A stretch of DNA of 21,676 bases from an uncultured Eubacteriales bacterium (GTDB taxonomy: Bacteria; Bacillota; Clostridia; Peptostreptococcales; Anaerovoracaceae): positions 1 through 21,676 of the forward strand of contig UQOC01000034.1 in assembly GCA_900542565.1 (NCBI GenBank), given 5' to 3'. The position numbers and the translations under genes were made by a program. Positions 15,435 through 21,676 of this stretch are shown piece after piece. Each line of letters opens with the position of its first letter. The first letter of the stretch is position 1. The notes beneath the pieces were generated by a model. The model was not told where the DNA came from. It searched no databases and was given only the letters and a program-made list of their open reading frames with translations.

Positions 15435-16736
15435 ATGCTGATGAAAAAAAAGTATTTGGCACCGATCTTGACAGTTATCATGCTTGTTTCCATATGGCTG
15501 GCATTCCCTGCGCAGGCCGCAGCAGTTTCCGGAGATCCAGACGGAGGCTTCGGCCTCGGCAGCGGCAGCGCCATGCTGGAGACGGGAGATTATCTGTCAC
15601 ATTCAAAGGCAGGGATACTTTACGAAGCAACTACAGACACGGTGATCTATGCCAAAAATGCCGATATGCAGCTTCCGCCGGCCAGCATGACCAAGGTGAT
15701 GACAGCGATACTGGTGCTGGAAGAAAATCCTGAGCTTGAAGGGGAGCTTACCGTGGATGAAAGAGCCGTCAGCTCTATGTACTGCAGCTCCATGGTTCCT
15801 CTGAAACACCTGAAAGCAGGCGAGATCATCTCATATAAGGACTGTATGAGGTACCTGCTGGTGCCGTCGGGCAACGAGGCGGCAACAGCCTTTGCTTTTG
15901 AGATCGGCGGAGATATGAATACTTTTCTGGATATGATGAATGAAAAGGCCAGGGAGCTGGGGTGTGAAAACACCAATTTCAAGGATCCCACAGGTATATC
16001 TGCCAACGATCATTACACCACCCCGGAAGATATGGTGAGGATGTGCCGATACGCCATGAGTTTTGACCAGTTCAGGGAAGCGGTCAGCTATCCGGACGGC
16101 GAGGTGCCGGCTTCCAATGTACGGGATGAAGGATTTACATACGAAACTACAAACTTCGTCATGTTCCCTGATGACCGCTATGAAAGCCCCTATGCCCGGT
16201 ATATGACCGGAATCAAGACAGGATGGACTCCTGCTGCCGGATACTGTTTCTCAGGATGCATGGAAAAAGACGGACTTGTATTTTATTCGGTGGCCATGGG
16301 TGGTGAAGAACTGATGTATAAAGACGGCCAAAGGATAGTTCAGGGAGATTTCTTAGATACCATAGAGCTATATACCCTGACAGACGGACTTAGGGCAGAA
16401 GGCCCGGACACTACTCCGGAGGACATGACCGTCACTTCCATCCTGGGAGCCGGAACATTCCATGTGAAACTGCCTGATGGCGCAAACATACTGGTACAGG
16501 ACGGGCAGACCGTGACCGCCGAATACGACATCCCTTCAACCGTTTTCGGCCCGGTCAGCGAAGGAGACACGGTGGGCACCGTAACACTTAAAGCTGGTGA
16601 TACGGAAAAGACTGTTGATCTGGTTGCGGCTTCATCAAGGGGTATATCTCCGCTTATCATAGGCGGAGCTGCTGCGATTGTCGCGACCGCAGCGGTGATA
16701 ATACTGAAAATGAGCAAACGCAAGAACAATGTCTGA
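15435..16736 (+). CDS. D-alanyl-D-alanine carboxypeptidase (DacF/DacA type, penicillin-binding protein 5 family)
   Basis: A serine DD-carboxypeptidase that trims the terminal D-Ala from peptidoglycan pentapeptides outside the membrane. It has a signal peptide (MLMKKK start, hydrophobic 8-25, likely cleavage after A28). The three penicillin-binding motifs are all present in order: S84-M-T-K87 (SxxK, nucleophile and base), S145-G-N147 (SxN) and K261-T-G263 (KTG). A C-terminal beta domain follows, as in PBP5. The last 31 residues form a hydrophobic segment (about 404-424) and a basic tail, a transmembrane anchor in place of the amphipathic helix of E. coli PBP5. Length 433 is normal. The ribosome binding site is weak; ATG 15441 is an alternative start. 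Confidence 0.95.
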   Translation: MLMKKKYLAPILTVIMLVSIWLAFPAQAAAVSGDPDGGFGLGSGSAMLETGDYLSHSKAGILYEATTDTVIYAKNADMQLPPASMTKVMTAILVLEENPELEGELTVDERAVSSMYCSSMVPLKHLKAGEIISYKDCMRYLLVPSGNEAATAFAFEIGGDMNTFLDMMNEKARELGCENTNFKDPTGISANDHYTTPEDMVRMCRYAMSFDQFREAVSYPDGEVPASNVRDEGFTYETTNFVMFPDDRYESPYARYMTGIKTGWTPAAGYCFSGCMEKDGLVFYSVAMGGEELMYKDGQRIVQGDFLDTIELYTLTDGLRAEGPDTTPEDMTVTSILGAGTFHVKLPDGANILVQDGQTVTAEYDIPSTVFGPVSEGDTVGTVTLKAGDTEKTVDLVAASSRGISPLIIGGAAAIVATAAVIILKMSKRKNNV

Positions 16737-16765
16737 CGGAGATAACTAAGGAGGCAGGTGTTCTT

Positions 16766-16897
16766 GTGAGTTTATTTTCGAGAAGAAATCCGGTCATGGC
16801 AATAGCCTGCGATAAATTTGAAAAAGCGGCAATATATCTATGCTTCTTCATGTTCCCGGCAAAGCCTGCCCACAAGACGGATCAGAACTATGCCTAA
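16766..16897 (+). CDS. small ORF of 43 residues, unknown
   Basis: A GTG at 16766 is preceded by AAGGAGG at 16748-16754, at a rather long 11-base spacing. The encoded peptide begins MSLFSRRNPVMAIACDKFEK, has a short hydrophobic middle (AAIYLCFFMF) and a polar tail. It begins 30 bases after the carboxypeptidase stop on the same strand. It may be a real small membrane peptide or a remnant; I recognise no family. Confidence 0.3.
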   Translation: MSLFSRRNPVMAIACDKFEKAAIYLCFFMFPAKPAHKTDQNYA

Positions 16898-16961
16898 GAG
16901 GTCTACAGATATATAGATATAAAATATATGAATGAAAATATCAAACATGTCATAGTCCGGC

Positions 16962-17270
16962 ATGACCCTTGAAGCATTTATGAGCAACGGCGGAGACAAT
17001 ATCGCAGAAATGTTCAGTGCTGTTCAGGAAGATGATTTTCCGCAAAACATGCACGCTCGCCTGAAAAGCCGCTTATGCGATCTTTGGCAGAAAGAAAGTT
17101 ATGATGAACTGGTCGCTTCCCTGGAAACAAAGAAATTTGATATTTCCGGAAGCCAGCTGCATGAGCATATTACCAAAAAACAATTCAAGCATTTTGAAAC
17201 TGGCGTCCTTAAGGAGATCCCCATCAAGACCGCCAATGCCGGCAAAAGATCTTTGTGGGGAAAGGAATAA
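16962..17270 (+). CDS. hypothetical protein of 102 residues
   Basis: A mainly helical, charged, cytoplasmic-looking protein with no signal or membrane segment. It reads like genuine coding sequence, with natural amino-acid composition and codon use like its neighbours, but there is no clear ribosome binding site before ATG 16962 and a stop lies just upstream in frame. It ends in a short Ser/Lys-rich tail (NAGKRSLWGKE). It could be a fragment of a larger gene. No family is recognised. Confidence 0.45.
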   Translation: MTLEAFMSNGGDNIAEMFSAVQEDDFPQNMHARLKSRLCDLWQKESYDELVASLETKKFDISGSQLHEHITKKQFKHFETGVLKEIPIKTANAGKRSLWGKE

Positions 17271-17326
17271 AGCGGATCAAGGTTACAGACTGGTGGAGCA
17301 GCAATTTCTAATTACGAACCGTAAAT

Positions 17327-17359
17327 AACCCCGGATGATCGTATGATCTGTCCGGGGCT
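17327..17359 (+). terminator. terminator-like hairpin
   Basis: CCCCGGA and TCCGGGG (within 17329-17357) form a GC-rich stem with GATC repeats inside. Only a short, mixed T stretch follows (CTTATAGTTT), so termination strength is uncertain. It lies 57 bases after the 102-residue ORF. Confidence 0.5.
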
Positions 17360-17397
17360 TATAGTTTGAAGCAGTGTCGGGGGCGATGCATATTTAA

Positions 17398-17439
17398 TTA
17401 GCAAGTCGGCAAAATTGTACAAAATTGCCGACTTGCTAA
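17398..17439. repeat. 15-bp perfect inverted repeat
   Basis: TTAGCAAGTCGGCAA (17398-17412) and TTGCCGACTTGCTAA (17425-17439) are exact inverted copies around a 12-base loop that itself contains part of a CAAAATTG direct repeat. It lies at the left edge of the AT-rich stretch. No T-run follows, so it is not a plain terminator. The rest of 17271-17660 holds no credible gene; a 107-codon minus-strand frame (17312-17635) runs through both hairpins and is probably not coding. Confidence 0.6.
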
Positions 17440-17660
17440 AGCCGGCAGAGTTGAACATAATGAATATTGTGTATATAAATAAGCGAGGTTTTGACGAAAT
17501 AAAAAAATATAAATGCCGGTAAAGAAAATCTGGATACATAAACATTCGGTTTAATAAGACAATATGTATTGATCTCCTCCTGACCGAGCGACTGGCATTT
17601 ATCCGGGCGAATACTGTGTTACAAAAAGACATCATAGTTCAGTATGTCTATTAAAATCTA

Positions 17661-18005
17661 CTAAGATGATTTTTCCATACTGTCTTTTTCTTTGTTGTTG
17701 TATTGAACAAAGACCCTGCATTGTTCCAGACATATTTTCTTCTGTTCATTTGACAGGGAACGAAAAATACGGAGCAGCTCGGATTCCTGTTTACTAGATG
17801 AACACTCCACATGATTATCAAGTAGATAGTCAATAGTAACATTAAAATAATTGGCGAAACTTTTTAAAGTAGCAAAATCCGGTTCCCGTACATTTTGAAC
17901 ATAACTACCTAAAGTAGAAGGAGCAATATTGAATTGCTCAGCAAGTTTTTTCTGAGTTAGACCTCTTTCGTTGATTAAAGTGCGCAAATTATCTCCAAAG
18001 CTCAT
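17661..18005 (-). CDS. XRE-family (Cro/cI-type) transcriptional regulator
   Basis: A 114-residue DNA-binding regulator. The N-terminal helix-turn-helix is clear over residues 1-62: LRTLINERGLTQKKLAEQFN, then the recognition helix region IAPSTLGSYVQNVREP, then FATLKSFANYFNVTIDYLL, which is the standard five-helix XRE pattern. The C-terminal 50 residues are a short helical tail, perhaps for dimerisation. The gene sits in AT-rich DNA and is divergent from the 399-residue membrane protein gene at 18333, so it may control it, as is common for mobile or defence modules. An ATG at 18005 with AAGGATG just upstream is a reasonable start. Confidence 0.88.
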   Translation of the reverse strand: MSFGDNLRTLINERGLTQKKLAEQFNIAPSTLGSYVQNVREPDFATLKSFANYFNVTIDYLLDNHVECSSSKQESELLRIFRSLSNEQKKICLEQCRVFVQYNNKEKDSMEKSS

Positions 18006-18332
18006 TACATCCTTTTGCGTAATAAAAATCCATACGAAATCATCACGCGTTTCTTTCTGCCTCTTTTTTTAAATTGTTTTCTTAATTTTATAAACAATAA
18101 AGGAGCAAAGTCTCGTAAATACTCGAAAAGAGTTGACGATATGCAAAAAGAGTTATGTAATAAAGGCAAACATGAATTGTGTAAAGGGCATAGATTAGTA
18201 GGCCATATCACAGTTACTTAAGTTTAATATGTTAAGGTTATTACACAGTTCGGTAGTTTAGTAAAAACAAAAAATAAATTGAAGTTTTAAAGATGAAGCG
18301 TATACGGATGATTGTAATAAGGAGGAACAATA
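18006..18332. other. AT-rich divergent intergenic region
   Basis: This spacer separates the XRE regulator from the downstream gene. A 68-codon plus-strand frame (18015-18221) starts with TTG and has no ribosome binding site, so I do not call it. The promoter and operator for the two genes should lie here, but I see no clear -35/-10 pair or palindrome. The right end carries AAGGAGGAA, the ribosome binding site of the next gene. Confidence 0.45.
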
Positions 18333-19532
18333 ATGTCTTTTGATTTGAATAATGCAAAAATTGTCCCATTTAATGTAACTGAAGATGATTTGCGTAAAGT
18401 ATTCATTTCCTTTTTAACTAAATCAGATACTGCACCGATTGACTTGTCTGCACGAGCTAAAATTAAAAAAATTATAAAAAAGATGTATCCTGTGAGATGT
18501 TTTAATGTTTCTTATTCTGAACGATGGGAGGCTACAAGTATTTGGGAACATGATGAGCCATACACTGAGTACAAAAGTGAGACTATTTTTATAGATTATC
18601 AAGGGAATGAGCACAAAAACATGGGCTATGATGTTTGGTCCCGAGGATATCATGTTGGTACAAGCATGGTGGGTGGTAAAGACCATACTCCATGGAAACC
18701 CCAACAGAAAATTGTGCCAATTACTAAATATAAAACAGTCATTGATAATATTGAAGATACTCATGGAGCAATACAAGATACTTCATTTGTACCTATTGTC
18801 ACATATAATGAAGATGATCCTCTTGCGGAGCAATTTACTAAGTGGCTGATAGATTGTGACATAAAAAATTTATCAGTCGATTATAATGAAGATTATACAA
18901 AAAATTGTGATATAATGCCGCTATTGCAATCAAATGAATACGCAGAAAATCTCATGATATCTAAGATTAAACAACTAGCACATGAACAATGTTGCGAAGC
19001 GATACCTGGGGACCGATATGAAGACCTAGTTGTGCATGAACTTGACATTAATTCAAATATGTTTATTACACTTTTGCCATATTATCATATAGAATATGAA
19101 TATAACCAAAAGACATATGAATGTTGGCGAAGCGGGATAAAAGAAAAAGGTTTCATATATAACGAAATGCCAGAAGATGAGATGCTTTCATCGAGAATTA
19201 AAAAAGAACAGAAGAATTTAACAATTAAAAAAAGGATTCGTTTATTACTGGGATTAATTACATTTCTTATTATGCCATATATGCTATTTTTGCTGCCTAT
19301 TGGATCGGATGTAAGCATAGATGAAATGCTTGCCATACAGATAATATGCATAATAGTATTTATGATATTAAATATATATACAAAATATAATGCAAAAAAA
19401 TATGATGGCTATATTGATAATTTACGCAATCTTAGAAAATCAGTTCCTGATATTGTAAAGAATGATGCATTATCAGAAAAAGAGAAGAAAGAGCAGATAG
19501 AGAAAGTTTTAGCAAGTAATGGTGTTATCTAA
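18333..19532 (+). CDS. novel 399-residue protein with two C-terminal membrane segments
   Basis: I do not recognise this family. About 300 residues of soluble, aromatic- and acid-rich sequence come first (for example SETIFIDYQGNEHKNMGYDVWSRGYH broken over 83-108 and a Trp/Pro-rich THTPWKPQQ-like stretch near 118-126). Two membrane spans follow at about 303-323 and 332-349, then a charged helical tail of 50 residues (SEKEKKEQIEKVL). There is no signal peptide. AAGGAGG precedes ATG 18333 with good spacing. Codon use is much more AT-rich than in the genes on either side, which suggests horizontal transfer. It lies divergent from the XRE regulator and has its own terminator, so it looks like a stand-alone accessory cargo gene. 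Confidence 0.75.
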   Translation: MSFDLNNAKIVPFNVTEDDLRKVFISFLTKSDTAPIDLSARAKIKKIIKKMYPVRCFNVSYSERWEATSIWEHDEPYTEYKSETIFIDYQGNEHKNMGYDVWSRGYHVGTSMVGGKDHTPWKPQQKIVPITKYKTVIDNIEDTHGAIQDTSFVPIVTYNEDDPLAEQFTKWLIDCDIKNLSVDYNEDYTKNCDIMPLLQSNEYAENLMISKIKQLAHEQCCEAIPGDRYEDLVVHELDINSNMFITLLPYYHIEYEYNQKTYECWRSGIKEKGFIYNEMPEDEMLSSRIKKEQKNLTIKKRIRLLLGLITFLIMPYMLFLLPIGSDVSIDEMLAIQIICIIVFMILNIYTKYNAKKYDGYIDNLRNLRKSVPDIVKNDALSEKEKKEQIEKVLASNGVI

Positions 19533-19562
19533 ACTTACTCTTGCAAAAAAAATGATTTATAC

Positions 19563-19590
19563 GATGAGGGAGCAATTCCCCCATCTTTTT
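19563..19590 (+). terminator. terminator after the 399-residue gene
   Basis: GATGAGGGA and TTCCCCCATC pair with one mismatch around a short GCAA loop, followed by five T residues and further T-rich sequence. Confidence 0.6.
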
Positions 19591-19764
19591 ATAGCTATTT
19601 TTTTCTTATTACATGCCGGATATAACATCATCAATGCCATGGTTCTTAATGCAGTAGAAAATTATCTGATTAAATGGTATAATAACAACATGGAAAAAAA
19701 CTATATTTTATTAGTATACACGAATTATATAAAGAATAAAACATATTAAAAGGTGGCATGGGCG

Positions 19765-21156
19765 ATGGAGATAAAAGAGTTGATCGGCGAGACAACCGAA
19801 TATGAAAAAAAGCTTTTGCTAGAAGCGAAGAAGCCAAAAAGCTGGTGTAAAAGTGTCAGTGCTTTTGCGAATACCCTTGGCGGAGCCATCATTTTTGGCG
19901 TTTCTGACGATGGACAGATCGTCGGTCTGGAACACCCAGAACAGGATGCGGAAAAAATCAGTGAAATCCTCAAAGCAAGATTAGACCCGATCCCTGAATT
20001 TAGACTGCGGTTTTCAGAAACAGAAGACGGAAAGACCCTGATCATTCTTGAGATTGCGAGAGGTGAAGAAACGCCTTATTACTATTCAGGGGACGGTGTC
20101 TTTGAAGCATATATACGTGTGGGGAACGAAAGTGTTAAAGCGACTGCTACAGAAATGAAAAGACTTGTATTAAGAGGGAAAAATACTTCATATGACTCAC
20201 AAATTTCATCATATAAAGTGAATGACTATGCGTTCTCCAAGTTGAAAGAAAGATACAAAAAATGGACGGGAAACAGTTTTGACGACAAAGATCTGCTCTC
20301 TTTCGGACTGGCAAATGAAGATGGATATCTGACGAATACAGGCGCTTTATTGGCAGATGAAAGCCCTGTTTTTTGCTCGAGGGTATTTTGCACAAGATGG
20401 AATGGATTGAATAAAAGTGGCGGCACCATTGACGCACTGGATGATGCGGAATATATAGGGAGCGTTATTTCTCTGATTGAAAATGGAGAAGCTTTTATAA
20501 AACGAAATAATAAGGTCATGTGGCGGAAAACATCAAATTCGAGGGAAGAAATGCCGGAATATGTAGAACGCAGTTATCATGAAGCGCTCATTAATGCCCT
20601 TGCTCATCGTGATTATATGATCAACGGCAGCGAGGTTCATATTGACATTTATGACGACAGAATTGAAATCTATTCTCCTGGAGGAATGCCGGATGGTTCT
20701 TTTATTCAGGAAAGAGATCCGCTTACCGTTCCTTCAACGAGGAGAAATCCAGTGTTGGCGGATGTTTTGAGCCGGCTTGGATATATGGAGAGAAAAGGCA
20801 GCGGGTTTGAAAAGATACTCAGTGGATATGAATTTCAAATCAATTATGACGGAAGCAAAAAACCTCAATTTCGTTCGGATCGCTATCAGTTTACGGTAAT
20901 AATGCCTAATCTCAACTACAATGTCCCTCAAGATGTCCCTCAAGATGTCCCTCAAGATGTCCCTCAAGATGTCCCTCAAGATGATCTTGATGCGAAAATT
21001 ATTGAGTTGATAAGTCAAGATAACAAGATTAGTAGAAAAAAGATGGCAGAAGTATTAAATGTAAGCACAAAGACTATACAGAGACATATAAAAGATATGG
21101 AAAATGTTAAATATGTTGGAAGCGGATATAGTGGACATTGGGAAATTACAGAGTAG
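19765..21156 (+). CDS. AlbA_2 (Schlafen-like) / HATPase_c_4 transcriptional regulator
   Basis: A 463-residue ATP-binding protein of the type often annotated as RecG-like or divergent-AAA_4. Order of parts: AlbA_2/Schlafen-like nucleic-acid-binding domain over roughly the first 130 residues (E-x-K-KP, then SVSAFANTLGGAIIFGVSDD-type core and YIRVGNESVKAT); a GHKL-like C-terminal ATPase part (SYHEALINALAHRDYM with the conserved Asn, then YSPGGMP and TRRNPVLADVL, then RKGSGFEKI); a linker of five VPQD repeats; and a C-terminal winged helix (ISRKKMAEVLNVSTKTIQRH). The family binds DNA and is widespread in accessory regions, sometimes in defence or toxin-related contexts. ATG 19765 is preferred, with AAAGGTGG about nine bases upstream; the frame opens at GTG 19753. 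Base composition returns to that of the main genome. Confidence 0.88.
   Translation: MEIKELIGETTEYEKKLLLEAKKPKSWCKSVSAFANTLGGAIIFGVSDDGQIVGLEHPEQDAEKISEILKARLDPIPEFRLRFSETEDGKTLIILEIARGEETPYYYSGDGVFEAYIRVGNESVKATATEMKRLVLRGKNTSYDSQISSYKVNDYAFSKLKERYKKWTGNSFDDKDLLSFGLANEDGYLTNTGALLADESPVFCSRVFCTRWNGLNKSGGTIDALDDAEYIGSVISLIENGEAFIKRNNKVMWRKTSNSREEMPEYVERSYHEALINALAHRDYMINGSEVHIDIYDDRIEIYSPGGMPDGSFIQERDPLTVPSTRRNPVLADVLSRLGYMERKGSGFEKILSGYEFQINYDGSKKPQFRSDRYQFTVIMPNLNYNVPQDVPQDVPQDVPQDVPQDDLDAKIIELISQDNKISRKKMAEVLNVSTKTIQRHIKDMENVKYVGSGYSGHWEITE
20923..20982 (+). repeat. 12-bp minisatellite, five copies, coding for VPQD repeats
   Basis: Five perfect tandem copies of GTCCCTCAAGAT inside the AlbA_2 protein gene. 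Each adds the four residues VPQD to the linker between the ATPase part and the winged helix. Because the unit is a multiple of three, changes in copy number alter linker length without breaking the frame. Confidence 0.98.
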
Positions 21157-21250
21157 GTTTACATTCGCATATCTAAAACCCTATGGATAGTGTAAAATAC
21201 TTGTGGAGTTTTTACCAAAGCCTGTGCGGCCGACTGCCCGCCAGGGGCCG

Positions 21251-21534
21251 TTGACAGAATTTTGAATTTAATCGGTTTCTGTCAATAAATCCGGTGGATT
21301 TCTTGACAGGATCGTCAGTTTTTGGATTTTTTGTCAATCCGCACTGAAATCTTACAATTAAATCTCAGGGAATCAGGGATTTCTTGACGAGATTAAAGAA
21401 AAACAGCTTTTTTGTCAACCGACAGGACGAATCCTTGACTTCGAGATCTTAGATAAGCCCCCCTCAGGAATCTCCGATAAGCCCCTGCCTGCGCCGCTGC
21501 TGACAAAAAATCGATTTTCCTCAAAAAAAGTCAG
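21251..21534. repeat. four 35-bp units with inverted YTGAC/GTCAR ends
   Basis: Units at 21251-21285, 21303-21337, 21384-21418 and 21500-21534 are each exactly 35 bp. The first three run TTGAC to GTCAA, the fourth CTGAC to GTCAG. The first has a 9-bp stem (TTGACAGAA / TTTCTGTCAA), the others 5-6 bp. The second and third share TTTTTTGTCAA at the right end, and the fourth shows TTTTTTGTCAG at the same end when read on the minus strand. GGATTTC precedes the second and third. Spacers between units are 17, 46 and 81 bp. This looks like a diverged family of small palindromic elements of unknown nature. Confidence 0.6.
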
Positions 21535-21603
21535 ATAAATGGCAATATATGTAAATATATGGAAAATTTCCGGACCCGAATTGTAAAAATAACAAAAAAT
21601 CCA

Positions 21604-21643
21604 GCAAAAAGTCAGAAAAATGGCAGAATTTCTGACTTTTTGC
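21604..21643. repeat. 15-bp perfect hairpin and overlapping direct repeat
   Basis: GCAAAAAGTCAGAAA (21604-21618) and TTTCTGACTTTTTGC (21629-21643) are exact inverted copies around a 10-base loop. Its left arm and loop repeat, with one mismatch in 20, the sequence starting at 21525 (AAAAAGTCAGATAAATGGCA versus AAAAAGTCAGAAAAATGGCA), tying this hairpin to the fourth 35-bp unit. T-rich sequence follows, so termination on either strand is possible. Confidence 0.7.
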
Positions 21644-21676
21644 AATATATTTCTTATTTTTTACATTTACGGCGGG

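Larger units (their letters stand above)
21157..21676. other. 520-bp non-coding region rich in repeats
   Basis: No credible gene: the only long frame (21415-21645, minus) lacks a ribosome binding site and overlaps the repeats. The region holds four 35-bp inverted-end units, a 15-bp hairpin and a 20-base direct repeat, listed separately. GATAAGCCCC also occurs twice, near 21452 and 21476. Confidence 0.6.

Noticed and set aside
17312..17635. 107-codon minus-strand ORF
   Set aside because: It reads through two strong hairpins, has no ribosome binding site and no family resemblance.
18015..18221. 68-codon plus-strand ORF upstream of the membrane protein gene
   Set aside because: TTG start with no ribosome binding site and no recognisable motif in very AT-rich sequence.
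19519..19749. 76-codon ORF after the 399-residue gene
   Set aside because: It overlaps the end of that gene, runs through its terminator hairpin and has no ribosome binding site.

Overview
The window looks like a chromosomal segment of an anaerobic Clostridia-type Bacillota. The evidence is strong AGGAGG-type ribosome binding sites, TTG/GTG starts, a T-box leader, an oxygen-sensitive glycyl radical enzyme, an NCS2 purine permease and a DacF-type carboxypeptidase. Genus cannot be fixed from sequence alone. Most of the window is moderately GC-rich; about 17,380-19,750 is visibly AT-rich and looks acquired.

Layout. 1-258: tail of a CRISPR-like array with duplicated repeat-spacer units, no cas genes in the window. 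695-3486: two-gene operon of a MoxR/AAA_5 ATPase and a VWA (MIDAS) protein behind a good promoter, with an inverted repeat around the -10 box. 3514-5338: promoter, T-box leader with a probable Trp (TGG) specifier, terminator and a type-2 tryptophan synthase beta chain (TrpB2). 5363-6757: shared terminator, then an AzgA/PbuG-like NCS2 permease on the minus strand. 6921-8860 (minus): an AraC regulator whose C-terminal GH39-like part is cut off by a one-base frameshift. 8865-13908: divergent operon with a 15-codon leader ORF and hairpin, a glycyl radical enzyme (GRE), an NhaC-family transporter and a broken M20 amidohydrolase. 14173-15363: unknown multi-pass membrane protein. 15435-16736: D-alanyl-D-alanine carboxypeptidase. 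16766-17270: two small unrecognised ORFs. 17327-17439: two hairpins. 17661-19532: XRE regulator and a novel membrane-anchored protein in AT-rich DNA. 19765-21156: AlbA_2/ATPase regulator with a VPQD minisatellite. 21157-21676: non-coding, rich in structured repeats.

How the parts work together. The most interesting unit is the regulator-GRE-transporter-hydrolase block. The GRE has the glycyl loop (RVAGY) and an active-site Cys, but its GCxxP loop reads G-C-T-Q-P, with Gln where dehydratases and C-N lyases have Glu, so it may do different chemistry. No activating enzyme is nearby. The regulator is frameshifted and the hydrolase has lost its central domain and carries a stop, so the pathway may be decaying in this strain while the GRE and transporter remain intact. 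A second unexplained structure is a set of four 35-bp units at 21251-21534, each flanked by inverted YTGAC/GTCAR ends.
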